The notes beneath the pieces were generated by a model. It was not told where the DNA came from and did no database searches. It worked only from the letters and a program-made list of their open reading frames with translations. This document shows positions 45,401 through 57,000 of a DNA stretch of 64,000 nt, piece by piece. Where the stretch lies: positions 1,137,991 through 1,201,990 of the forward strand of contig JAEVLN010000012.1 in assembly GCA_018350325.1 (NCBI GenBank). Reading direction: 5' to 3'. Position 1 is the stretch's first letter; each line of letters starts with the position of its first letter. The position numbers were made by a program, and so were the translations under genes. This DNA is from Globodera rostochiensis. Its lineage: Eukaryota > Nematoda > Chromadorea > Rhabditida > Heteroderidae.

Positions 45401-48400
45401 TGATGTTCCTGCTCCACTACTGCAAAACATTATTTATAATGATATTTTTTCACTTTTAATTGCTTTGTTTAAACATATTTCACACACAATTTGACTCCCC
45501 TGCGCCGCTTTGCCGCTTCTGTTGCGCTGTCGTCGACACCGATGGCGCGAGATGGAAAAATGGAGAATGGTGATGCGCATGTGACGAGGCACCGGCCCCC
45601 AACGTCAGCTGATGCTCGTCCATGGCACGTCGCAGAGCGGCCAGCTGATGGCTCGCCCGGTCCACCTCCGAGTGGCCGAGCGACGAATACACCTACAACA
45701 ACAACAACAAGATAAAAGGTGCCAAAACTTTTCGGGGAGTGAACTCTCGGCATTTTTTAATGGTCACCGACTATATCGTGATCTATAATCATCCGTTACT
45801 ACGGTTGGGTATGATCATGCTGCGATCACAGACCATACACCCCGCCCCCAATCACAGCCCCCTCACATTGTTGCTCGTTTGCGCAATGCACAAGCTTCGT
45901 CTCCACACATCCTTCACAATGCGCGCGAACAGTGTGTGCATCGCCTCGTGACGTGGCGATGGCATAAGCTGTCGTCGGTAAAAATATGTAAATCTCCAAA
46001 ATTTCTGGACTTTTTTTTTGTTCAAAAAATAGTGAAAAAATTTGGTGTTTTTGTTTGTCCGTCCGTCCGTCCGTTCACCTGTGCTCCCGCCACAATGGAG
46101 TGGTCGCCGTCAAATGTGCCGCCCGGTGTTGTCAGCTGTTGTTGCTGCTGTTGTAGCAGCTGCGGAGTGTGTCCGTTCATGTGCGCTGCGCCATCAACAA
46201 TAGCAGTACCATTTTGCTGCGGTGTAGATGTTCGAAGAGGTGCTGAACAACAACAACAACAACAAAAAATAGCGACCATTTTAAATTTTAAAAAGAATCA
46301 AGATCAGCTAGCAGCTCACTTCTCGGCAAAAACATGCTCATGTTGGACAACGTCCCGTTCATGTACCCATCACCGCCCATCGATGTTCGGAGTCCTCCGG
46401 CGCTGCCGCCGTCCGTTACCATCATCGGTGCATGACCATGCGCCCCGTAGTACAACCGTGGTTCGCCCCCAAAGTGGAAGAACACGCGCAGTGCCAAGTC
46501 CTGCAATAAATTGTGTTGATGATTTTTGTGCAGCAACCCCAAGGGGGCGACTCGAAATCAAAAAGCTCAAAATTTAGACGAAATCTTCGCTGCCTCACTG
46601 ACTTTGATTGCCTGATCGGATGCTTGATCACTGCACAGAACGCACAATGCCATCGTGCACAGTTCCACGGCCGGCACGGTTGTGGCGAGTGCCTGGAACT
46701 GCTTGGAATCCATGCCGTGTTGGGTCAGCGAGCGCCGGAACAACTCCAGCGGGGAACAGTGCTCGAACACGTAAATGCCCTGTGAGAATGATGGATGCCC
46801 ATTAAAACAATTTTTAAAAAATTGTCAAATTTTTTTCTTCCGCTTACCTTGGAAGTGATCACATGGAACTTCTCCAGTGGGCACTGAAGTTGTTCAATGG
46901 CCAACGGACAGTCGCTGGAATGGCCAAACGCATCATCCCTTGAGGGCCGATGGTCCTTCAATGCCTTCTTCTGCTAAAATTATTTTTTTTGCAAATTGTT
47001 CGACAAAACCCCCCCCCCGTTGCGCACCGGTCGAAAATGGACAATCTTCCACACGTTTCCCCGTATTCGCAGCTGAATGGCATGTTCAGCAAAGCGATGA
47101 CCGACCGCAAAACAGGCAGACGAATGGGCCAACAACAGGGACATGTCCTGCTCGCTGCCGGGCGTGGCCAACAGCATGCAATCTGTGTACACCAAAGTAA
47201 AATATTAGACAAATATCAATTTTAAAAATATTTTTGGCAATAAAATGCTTTGTATCAATTGACCATGTGTTCGGTGAGCAGTGTAAATGTTGAGCAGATG
47301 CGGCATCGTGGCGGGCGTTTCAGGCGGGAAGCGAATGTGGAGGACGCGCAGGGCGGATGGTCGTAACAGTTGTTGCTGGTTGACGACCGAAGCTGGCTCC
47401 ATGCCGATGAGCGGTGTGGCCAGACAGGTGATGAACACGCGGACGCCCTTGGAGGTGGTGACGATCTGCAACGGAACAGGGACCATCACCAATTTGGCCA
47501 AAAATTAGGCAAATTCTAACAATTGAGCAAAAAATTTGCATCGATACAATCAAAAACAAAGTTTTAAAGAAAGAAAACATTAAATTGCATGAAATTGACC
47601 GGATTATAAGTTGTTTTTTCAAAATCTCTGACCAGATTGATATTAACGGATTGGCCAAGCGAAACTGGCGTCAACGACACCAGCTCGTGGAACAGTTCGG
47701 GCTGCACATTGCATGTCTCGCGTCCCATATGCTCAATGTGTTCGCGATAAAGCGCACCGAACTTCTGAATACTTCGTCCGTCCACGCCCAAGTCGAATAA
47801 CTGTGTGCCAAAATGCGCAAAATTCATTGTGGCATTGGCAAACCCAAAAAATTCAAAAAAACAATTTCAATTTCGGCACCTGAATGCAGCCGCTCTTCAT
47901 CAGCACGTAGAGGAGGTGCCGACTGTCGTCGATGGCCAACTGGAACACCGTGTCCTTGGCGTAGAAAATCTGCAGCACCGGCACCAAATAGTTGAGCAAC
48001 CGTTTGGAGTGGTTGGTCTTGCGACAACTGCCGCCCGTCCCAAACCAACCCTTGCCCTGTTAGAAAAAAACAAATTATTGGCACACTCATATAAAAAAAA
48101 ATGCAAAAAAAAAGCTTCTTCAATTCCAAATATACCAAAAAAAGGCAATCTTAAAATAACAAAATTATTAGTTGAGGCCCCACATAATAGTCAAGCTCGT
48201 AGAGACTGTCATCGGCGGCAAAAAAAATTCGACCATTGGCTGTTGTGCAGAGATCGTTGACGATGAGTCCGTCCAGTGGCAACTTTAAAATTTGCCGTAA
48301 ATGAAAATGCTGAAATTTTGCCCTTTTTTGTACCTTGTAGAGCGGTGCACCGCCCACCATCAAAATGGTCGCCGACTTCAGTTCGGTCGCCGACGCCTCC

Positions 48401-49752
48401 GGCGACAGCGCGTGCCCGCCGCTATCCTGGAAGCTCAGCGCCAACAACAGAATGTCCACCGTTGTGGCCACCACCAAAATTGAGTGCAGAGAGGGCTATA
48501 AACTCGAATATTCAATTAAACACACTTTTTTAAAAAAACCGAGACTTTTTATAACAACAACAACAACAAAAATTCAAGAAGTTAACGCAATTCCGATTTG
48601 ACCCCTTTAAATAATTGCATTACATATGTGAAACCCGGCTTTGGCGAGACAATGTCCACATGGAGAATTGTGTTGTTGATGGCGTCGTAATATGCAAGAT
48701 CACGACTGAAAAGCAATGCGGTTTAGAAAACAATAGTCTCAAAATTGTAAGTAAAACCTAAAAAACACCATTTTTTCATACACTACCTAAACAAATAACC
48801 CCATTTTATTCAAAAAGTTGGTAGCTTTCCAATTTAAAAACACCAAAAAATCTAAAAATTGAATGAACAACAACAACAAACTTTGTCTCAAAGTTCCAAA
48901 GGTAAAGGTCCGAGTCAATGGACATCCACGCACGCATTATTGACGGCAACAAACCGGTGGCAAAATTGCTTTGCATGTCTAAAATAAAAATAAAACCTCT
49001 TTTTTTGTTTTGTTTCTTTCAAAAACAACGTTTAAATTGGTCAAGCAGCTCCTGTGGGAATGAGTGGTGCCAACTCTGGTAGAACAACGGCACGCCCAGC
49101 GGCTCATGGCGCGGGTAGTCAACGTCGGACAGACCCGAAAAGGATGTTTTCCCTGAAAATTACGGCATTTGTTTTGAAATAAATTTTAGAGCAAAAATCG
49201 GAGTGAATTGCAGTATTCAGCAACTTGGTAAATTTACTCCAAGAAATGATGTTTGACACCTTTCCAAAATCCAGCAATTTTCAAAACTTCAAGGTCGAAT
49301 TTTGGTAATAACTACCAAAAACGATCATTTGTTTCAAAAAAAACAATTTTATGTCACAAATCACGGAACAGCGTGCATCGTATTGTACATTTTAATTTTG
49401 TAAAAAAAAAAAAACGATTTTCCGGAAAAGAAAACTTCGAAAATTGTTGAGTTCTAGTCCAGTGTCCGAAATAAATCGAAACTAAGGACAAATTTAGCTT
49501 CGCTATAAACACCCTAAACACAACTTTACGAATTATACCCTAGGTAACGCAAAAACACTCCAAAAATGAGAAACTTTCATTGTTTTGATTTTAAAAAATC
49601 AAATTTTACACAAAAATTCGTTGGTATGTCTGTAAAAGCTTTGGCTACCAACCCTTGCCAATGTAGGGATCGTCCAACTTGAGTTTGTAAAAGAGATCAG
49701 CGCTTTGTTGATCAGATCGCATGTAGCGCTCAATTTGTTGAGCGATGTCCAT
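42450..49752 (-). CDS. Nucleoporin Nup155 family protein
   Basis: Large inner-ring scaffold nucleoporin anchoring the nuclear pore complex. Minus-strand multi-exon gene from ATG 49752 (MDIAQQIERYMRSDQQSADL) to stop 42450. N-terminal beta-propeller landmarks: FSGLSDVDYPRHEPLGVPLF, RAWMSIDSDLYLWNFE, SRDLAYYDAINNTILHVDIV, ILVVATTVDILLLALSF, NGRIFFAADDSLYELDYY and GKGWFGTGGSCRKTNHSKRL, in the order of human NUP155. Alpha-solenoid landmarks: FHFGGEPRLYYG near 46470, LCPSLFTVDDAAVVRA near 45070, YFEGIVELALTRAQRDDPNE near 44770, RVNINERIKYLSHALM near 43830 and LSVLHCAGRYDAAVVEGVWR near 43470. The extreme C-terminus is Gln-rich and shorter in recognisable similarity than the human protein. Gln/Thr-rich inserts occur near 46150-46270. 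No frame breaks were noticed, but I did not solve every exon junction. Confidence 0.93.
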
Positions 49753-50397
49753 AATTTTACAATAAATCAACAAAAAATGGACGGATATTATGTGTTGATT
49801 ACAGGCAAATAACTGATGACGTAAAATATTAAACCTGGCAAATTATAAAATCGTCTGGTTGACTTAAAATTGAAAGCATAAATGTGTAAATTCCTTCTAA
49901 AAAGCGAAAGCGTTGCATTTGTTCGAGTTATTTCTAATATACCTAACCGTCAGAAAATTTCAGATTTACAAAAACGAACAAATTTTTAGCAACTCGACTC
50001 AGATTTACATTGAATTTGCTACATTAGCTAATCGCCCAAGCCCAAAAAAGCTTGAAAAACATGGACGTAAAATAAAAACGCATAAAATTTAAAAAAAATT
50101 TTTTTTTGGCGTTCTGTCAGGAAAGAAAATTGTGCGCAGTTGTTCGAGGGCAACCCTAACAAATAAGAGAAACCTTGGAAAAAAATGAATCACGTTTTTT
50201 AGCCCAAAAAAGTCACTATTTTTTCATCAAAAACTCACATTGCTAGTTTATTTCCATGATAGAATATACAATAAATACATAATGCACGCAGATTCCAATA
50301 TTCATACAGCAAATGGGGGGGGGGAATCAACAATTATCATTTATTAATCTTATTTTCTGTTCGAATTTCCTCCATCAAATTGCCTCCGTCCGTCCAT
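49753..50397. other. Spacer upstream of NUP155 and downstream of the F-box pseudogene
   Basis: AT-rich. From about 50195 upward it carries the inverted copy of the F-box gene's 3' flank (TTTATTTCCATGATAGAAT near 50249). A G-tract lies at about 50316-50324. The NUP155 promoter is expected below 50195. Confidence 0.5.
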
Positions 50398-51122
50398 TCA
50401 CTTCTTCGGCTCACTTGGACCTGCCATTGCGTCAGCCATCCTGAAAAAAGGGAAAATTTTAAAATTTGAGGGGAAATTCCGAAATTATTCATCACTTACC
50501 CGTCGCCGATGTGCCTGTCGCTGAAATTAATGTCGATGCAATTCCAATTCCATTGCCGGTCCTCGTGCCACTCATTTGCCTCCTTCTCCCACTTGGCCCA
50601 TTCGGCCTCTTCCCGCACAATCGGACAACGCACCAACAGCCAGTCGTATTCGTTAAGGCGTCGCAATGTCAATCGCTCCCCCGTCCAATTGTTCGTCAGC
50701 TCAAATGGTTCGGTGCCAAAAAAAATGAAGGCAGACGGATGGTGAAATTGACCGGCGCAGAAGCATTGACAAAAGCCTAAAAAAAAGTAAAATGACCTTA
50801 TCCAAATGCCTTCAAAGCCGATCACTTTGGCTGGAATCGGTCCTTGGGGGGCAGCGGCGGTTCACCGTAGTATTTGTCAATTTCTGCGCCATTTCCTCCG
50901 ATTGCACGACGAATTCGCAGCGTGCCCAACGACCATTTCCTCGATTTGAAGTGCGCGTCCACCAAACGGTCAAATCGATCGCTGATCAACGCCATTAAAT
51001 GTCCGAGCTCAAAGGGGTCAATGAAGGCGAAGGGTTCGAGCCAAACGTCGGCACAAATGGAACTGAAATTTGGGAATTTATTGCTTTTTGATTTGATTCA
51101 TTCGGAAACAAACTCACATTTC
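50398..51122 (-). pseudogene. Truncated, frameshifted F-box-like gene copy
   Basis: Inverted paralogue of the gene at 40293-41547. It retains the splice donor of exon 1 (GGAAAT|GTGAGT), most of exon 2 ([20 protein letters not shown]), the 3' half of exon 4 ([20 protein letters not shown]) and the last exon (MAGPSEPKK then stop). Exon 3, about 400 bp, is absent. A one-base shift near the end of exon 2 brings a premature TGA. A second shift sits in a T-run before FELTNN. The N-terminal start codon is not recognisable. Homology continues into the 3' flank, so the copy arose as genomic DNA, introns included. It is unlikely to encode a working protein. Confidence 0.8.
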
Positions 51123-51405
51123 CTAAAAACAAGAGGGGGGACCGACCCTTTTATTTTGCACTTTAACAATTTTTTGACCAATTTTTTTAACAAATTGCCA
51201 TCAAAACGCTAAAAAAATTTTGCCTTTTTGAAACTTTTTTGAAAATTTATTAAAATAAAATATTGATCAACATGCATTTGAATGATTTTGAGGCAAAAAA
51301 AATTGATTTTGGGAAGAATTTTCAAAAAAAAAAAAAAGATCTCTGCTTGATAAACATTTATAAAAACAAAATAAAATATAAACAATATAATGGCTGTTTT
51401 TTCTG

Positions 51406-52319
51406 TCATATTGCAAGTTTTTGTTGTTCATCACTTTCTTCAGCAGCGACAACACGGCCAATCCGGTGAAAGGGCCAAAGTCGATAGCTCGCTCGGTACC
51501 TCACCATGCCGGACTGCACCCAGGCACTCTGTTCATCTACGGCATTTTGAAAAAAATTAATTAAAAAAATTTGGTGTAAAAAGGAGCCCCCAAACTGGAC
51601 TAGTACCCTTTTTTCTAGACATGTGCCTGACACTGGGACGGTCTGATTTACCAAACGAAAAAATTTAAAAAATTTACAAAAACGAATTTTTATGTAATGT
51701 TACTGCTGCCGCCCTCTCACCTTCGGCATCGCTTTTTGGCAATGTCAACAGCACTTTGCTGGCCATTCTGTTGCGACAGCACACGCACACCGTCGTCTTC
51801 ACAGCGTTCACCTCACCAAAAAAGTAGCTGAACCACCGGATTCAATCAACAGAATGCTGCCCAACCGCCCGGCACATACCCGTATTTGCGAAATGCATAA
51901 ATGTCCGACGGCATTGGGTGCAAGCTGTACACGAGGGTGCCCGGTTTCAGCACTTCACCGGTGTGCGCGTTCCATCGCCCGCACCACAAAAAGTCCCACC
52001 GCTTCAAATCATAGCGCAAATTGTCTAAACAACGGGGCCAATAACGTCTTTAAATAACCGGAATATCCAACGCCAAAACATTTGAAGATGCCACTTTTTT
52101 GTTAAAAAAATTTAATTATAACTTATTATTGTTCAAATTAGTTTTGCCTCAACAATTCTTTGAAAAACAAATTATCTAAAATTACAAAAAATAGGCCAAA
52201 CCTTTGGTGCAAATCGCAAAACGGCCAAGATAATGGTCGAAGCCGTACACAACCGCCACCCCCACAGCGCCAATCGCACTCCACATTCGAAATTTGTCGA
52301 AATTAATGAAAGCGAACAT
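51406..52319 (-). CDS. S26-like inner-membrane peptidase paralogue lacking the catalytic serine
   Basis: Proposed exons 52202-52319, 51880-52024, about 51720-51831, and a last exon of about 51406-51550. Start at 52319 (MFAFINFDKFRMWSAIGAVG) gives one hydrophobic N-terminal segment, AIGAVGVAVVYGFDHYLG. Then RFAICTKGDNLRYDL occupies the place of the catalytic-serine loop (GxSMxP in active enzymes). LKPGTLVYSLHPMPSDIYAF parallels RGDIVSLVSPKNPEQ of IMMP2L, and SGMVRYRASYRLWPFHRIG parallels the conserved C-terminal LWP region. No Ser or Lys of the dyad aligns convincingly. The exon 3 to exon 4 junction is uncertain: a donor within the codon after NGQQ gives the best frame and length. It lies 281 bp downstream of IMMP1L on the same strand. 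It could be a pseudo-protease or a misread diverged gene. Confidence 0.55.
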
Positions 52320-52600
52320 CGAAATCGGCAGAATGGGCCGGAAAAGAGTGATGAAATGGGGAAGATCTGCTTAAAAATTTTATTAAAAATTTTTTTTATT
52401 AAACAAATAGTAAAAAAATTAAAAATTTTTTTTTGTCGGAAAATAATGTAATAACCAACCAAAACAAACACAAATTTATTATTTGGACAAAGAAATGAGC
52501 AAAAAAAAACACACCGGCTTTTTACAATAATATTATTCAAAATCTAAGGCATTGAGGCTAACTTTCACTCACTTTTTTATATCAAAAAAATAATTTGTTT

Positions 52601-53125
52601 TCATGCGTAGAAATTTTTGTTTTCCCCTTCTCGACTCCTCGGGAATAGTCGCGCGGACACGCGGTAGTGGACGAGCCCCGCCGGGACTGGGCCGTAGTCA
52701 CGCGAATCAACGGAAACCGCCGCGTTGTCACCGCGTACTTCGATGCGTCCCGTCAGCGGAGAGGCGGGCCGACCGCGTCCGTTTATGACGGACACGCGCT
52801 TGAGGACGTATCTGGACGAATGGGAGATGATTTAATGGCATATTTTTGTGTAAAATTGACACACTCATTTGCGTTTTGGGGATTGACCAAGCACACGACG
52901 TCGCCCGGGTAGAGGCCATGCCTCGGCTTCCACACCCGGGCCCACAGAATGTCGCCGTTGTGGAAATTGGGCAACATGGAGTCGCCTAAAGATTTTTTAT
53001 TATTTTTAAAAACATTTTTGCAATTTTTGCTTACCCCGGCATATAATAATTGCGCCAACTCTTTTGCCGAAAACTTGTGCAATGCAAGCACCAAAAACAA
53101 CACTTCCAATCACTTTCAATATCAT
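52601..53125 (-). CDS. Mitochondrial inner membrane peptidase subunit 1 (IMMP1L/Imp1 type)
   Basis: Serine peptidase of the S26 family that trims inner-membrane and intermembrane-space proteins after matrix processing. Three exons: 53035-53125, 52865-52985, 52601-52811, giving 140 residues. The N-terminal membrane anchor is VIGSVVFGACIAQVFGKRV. Catalytic serine motif CRGDSMLPNFHNGDIL is split by the first intron. The catalytic lysine lies in VLKRVSVINGR. Box D/E region: EVRGDNAAVSVDSRDYGPVP, then AGLVHYRVSARLFPRS. Length is slightly under human IMMP1L (166). The second donor is GA|GTGTGT, which alone restores the frame. This is the first gene of a minus-strand pair with the degenerate paralogue downstream, suggesting tandem duplication. 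Confidence 0.88.
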
Positions 53126-53659
53126 TCAAAAAGCGATTAAACAAAAAATTCTCATATCTGAAAATCATTTATGGCTTTTTCGAAATGCCGATTGGCTTCA
53201 AAATGATAATTTGACGATTTTTGTGGCCTTTTTTTTGGGAATTTTACTGATAAAAATTAAAATTTTCTAAAAAAAATTTTGAACATTTGGCGTAATGTTT
53301 TCCAACCAAAATTCAAATCCCTTAAAATTGTTAGACCCAACGAAACATTCTTCCAATTATCTGTTGAGTGAAACAAAGCAAAGTTACGGTTCTCAAAATC
53401 ATTTTGTGGTCGGCTAGCGAAAATTTGCAATAAAAATAAATAAAAAATATTTGTTGAAAATTTTTTAGTTATTTTCTGTTGCACAATTTTTTGTTTTATG
53501 TAATTCCCCAATTTCCCCCCCCCCCCGTTCATTACCATCATTTTCAAGGTGATGAATGGACGACAATGTGCATGTTGTTGCTGTGTGAATGGGACGGCGC
53601 CTAATTGGCACAAATTTGTTCCGCCCATTCATTCATTCAGCTCCGAACAAATTAAGCTA

Positions 53660-53736
53660 AAAAAGTACGCCTTGCCCTACCGTACCTTGCTACAGCTTTC
53701 TTCAAAAAAGTACGCCTTGCCCTACCGTACCTTGCT
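53660..53736 (+). repeat. Two direct copies of a 33-bp GTACGCCTTGCCCTACCGTA unit
   Basis: AAAAAGTACGCC, then TTGCCCTACCGTACCTTGCT, occurs at 53660-53692 and again at 53704-53736 without mismatch. CACTACCGTA recurs twice shortly after (near 53752 and 53781). Function unknown. Confidence 0.75.
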
Positions 53737-53846
53737 GCTTCTCCAATTGTCCACTACCGTAGCATCCCTTTCGTCCATCCACTACCGTACAAGCCGAACA
53801 AACCTTTCATTAAATGTTGTTTTAAGCCTTTAAGACTCATTTTATA

Positions 53847-54028
53847 ATAGGGTTGGTCCCCATCCCCGAACCCCGACTTTTTTTAGTCGGGTTTTTCGTC
53901 CCCGACCCCGATTTTTTGAATTTTTTGGGGTTTTTGCTGGGAAAAACGCCGATCCCCGACTTTTGGTCGGGGACGAAAACCCCGACCCCGACTTTTCTTG
54001 CCCCCGAGGGGTCGGGGACCAACCCTAT
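53847..54028. mobile_element. Small foldback element, ATAGGGTTGGTCCCC termini
   Basis: ATAGGGTTGGTCCCC at 53847 is mirrored by GGGGACCAACCCTAT ending at 54028. The interior is made of CCCCGACCCCGA and its complement, so most of the 182 bp can fold on itself. TTTATA borders both sides (53841-53846 and 54029-54034), a possible target duplication. Confidence 0.65.
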
Positions 54029-57000
54029 TTTATATGACAGAAAGTGGTTGATAATGAACTGCTTTAAATGGACAGCCTGCCATTTTGTCCAAAACATTGT
54101 TTTGGATGTAATTATATAAATAAATTTCTGTTACTTTTTATGGCCTACCGCCTCCACCCTTTCGCAACAACAAAGTCCAAAAATTTCGAATTTACGACGA
54201 CCTTCCATCCATTAGATTTTTACGATTCCAGCAACACTTTCTTTCTCTGCTCGTTGAACTGCTTGCTGATGTTGCAGTGTAGATCATGTTCTTCCAGATT
54301 TAAATTGTTAATTCACCAAAGCCCTCAAATATTTTGCAATTTTCAAATCCCCCCCCCCCACTCGTCCGTCCGCCCGTCCGTCCGCCCGTCCGTCATCGTC
54401 CTGCAGCTCAGACCGACCACAATTCATCGCAATTCCCCCCCCCCCACTTTTCTCCCGAATTTTCATTTCCATTCATACAATACAACCTTGGTCAACCCCA
54501 TCGAACCCCCCCCCCCCCTCCGGCGCCCCCCGCCCCTTCAATTTTCCGCCTCTTCGATGAGACGACGCCGACATTTCCCAACCTTTGCCCGCCCCCCCCG
54601 CCCATTGTTCCCCCCCCCTCCTTATGACCTTCCATCACCCACCGCCCACCACCAAAACCACCACTTCGTCCGTCCATTTGCGCGCCCATCCACCAAAATT
54701 CCAACAAAATGTCCCCCCGGGGGCAACGCAGCACAAATAAAACACTTTTTGGATGGCCCCCCCCGGGCAGCCGCCCCCCCCCCCCCCTGAATGAATTGAA
54801 CAAGATTTGGGTGCTGCTGCTATTTTGGTGTTGGTCGGTGCGCGCCTTTTCAAATTTCGATGTTCTCGACGACAACAATTGCTGGCGGCGACGACGACCG
54901 GCGGAGAGGAGACAGAACGAGACCATTTTTGTGGACGAACGGACTGAACAAATGCCTTTAAGTGTTGTGTGTGTGCTGCTCGGTTTTGTTGCCCAAAGCT
55001 GCGGGGAGCAAGCAAACAGCAGGAGGTCACAGATCACCTAGAAGTACGCGGACTCCCGGACAATTTTTTTTGGCATCCGGTTACATCCATGGCACAAATG
55101 CGCATGTTGGAAGGGGAGGGGCCCGAAGCGTCCGGGTTCCGGGTTGGCCCAATGCCCGGGTACTGGAATGTCTGGGTTCCGAGTTGGCCAGCCCTAGCTT
55201 TTAACTTCCAGACCCCCCCCCCCCCCTCCCTCCTAAAAATAGTCCATTTGGGGAACTCCGTCCACCCACCCACCCATCAATCCATCAATGTTCTTCCCGC
55301 TTTTGAGCGGGTTGATGGGTGTGCGCAATGATTGAATGTGCTCGACCATTCTTGTCGAGTGGACTGACCCCGGCCGCCGGTGCTCCTCGAGCGACAACTC
55401 TCGATGTCCCCCGGGAGGGGGGGGGCGTCGAATGTTGTCGCGGTCTGTCACCCATTCATTCATTCATTCATTATTCACACAAAGTCCCCCCCCCCCCGCC
55501 ACCCAAATCAATCAAAATCAATGTTTTCGCGCTCCCCTTTTGTGCACAAAGCTTTGCACGCCCACCAATCACTCATCCACAGGTCCCCTCCCCCACACCT
55601 TCGGGGACAGCCCAGCCCCTGGGGGCTGCTGAACATTTGAATTAAAAATTCCCGGTTCGGGACGATTCAGTACTGCTGATCTCAGTCTCTGTCCACAGGC
55701 AGGGCGCCCGAGGGGCTGAACATTTAAATTTAAAAAATGATTCAGCGCCGTTGATCAGTGATCAATCGCAGCAATTGGTGCGACTGACTGGAGCGCACCC
55801 GATCGTTTATTAGCTTCATTTTGATTGATGGGACCGGAATGTGCCCCCAGCATAATTAGGCGTTTTAAAACTCGTTCAAAATCGGGAAAAAAGTTGTTTC
55901 AAAACCATTCGATGCGCTAATTGACCCGAAAATGTTTAAGGGGAGGGGGGGGGGGGCTTTTCCTCCCGCAAAATTCGCTTTCCCCCCCCCCCCGCCCCGC
56001 CCAATGCGCCAACAAGTTGACGTTTTGCGCGCTTCTTCTGACTCAGCCTTCCGCCCCCCGCCCCCCGCCATTTTGTTGTCCTTTCTTTGTTTGTTTTTGC
56101 TGTCCGCCCATTATCCCCCCCCCCCCCCGGCGTCCCATCCATTTTTCTTTTTAGTCGTCGTCTTCGTGCTCAGAAAAAACTTTCTCTTGCGGGGAATCCA
56201 CCACCAAGGCGCCCTTTCCGCCTATATGTTTTTGAAATATTCCTCACAAAAATGCGTTGCTGATTTGTGAAAGCATTTGGGGTTTTGTCCCTCCCTACTT
56301 CAAACTCTGATCAGTGATCAGTGTGTGCCGATTAGAGATCGATCGGATGCATTTACCCTATGGGGGGCACTGATCTGATCACAATTCCGCGTTTTGAAAC
56401 AATTCAGATAGGAGCCTAATTACCTATTGTACTCAAGTCGGGGACGGACAACTAACTAACTCATCCTTCTGATCAGATCAGACTAAACTAACTCATCCTT
56501 CTGATCAGATCAGACCAGGGCTGGACGTGATCACGGATCACGCTAATCACGCAATTTTCTGAATTTTTTGGGGATGACCTCATGAGAACAGAAGCCTCTG
56601 GGCCCTGTGGGCACAAAGCCTTGACCCGAATTGCATTTTCACATCAAAATCCCGATGGAATTGCATCGCGGCGACAACAGCAAATCCCACCCGCACAGCG
56701 CCGGCCGCCTCATCATTATGGCATTTGCGAACCGCGCACGGACATCCGCCCCGGAGGGTACGGGGGGAGGGAAATTTTGAATTGGATGGGTTTTGTTGTG
56801 TTGGGAATGGAGCGGATTATATTGTCCCCGGCGGGGATGAATTGGTGGGGGATGGGTTGTCATGGGCTGTCATAATATTTCCGCCCACCAAATCCCTAAA
56901 CACCGCGCACAAATCTCTCCCCTCATTCATTTTGAGTCCGGACATCGGCCGGCCGGCCGCTTCGCCACCGGCGACGGATTGAGAAGGCGGCGGCATGTTT

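Noticed and set aside
54068..54790. 240-codon proline/arginine-rich open frame
   Set aside because: It is generated by C-tracts and CCGTCCGTCC repeats, with no domain and no codon pattern like the real exons.
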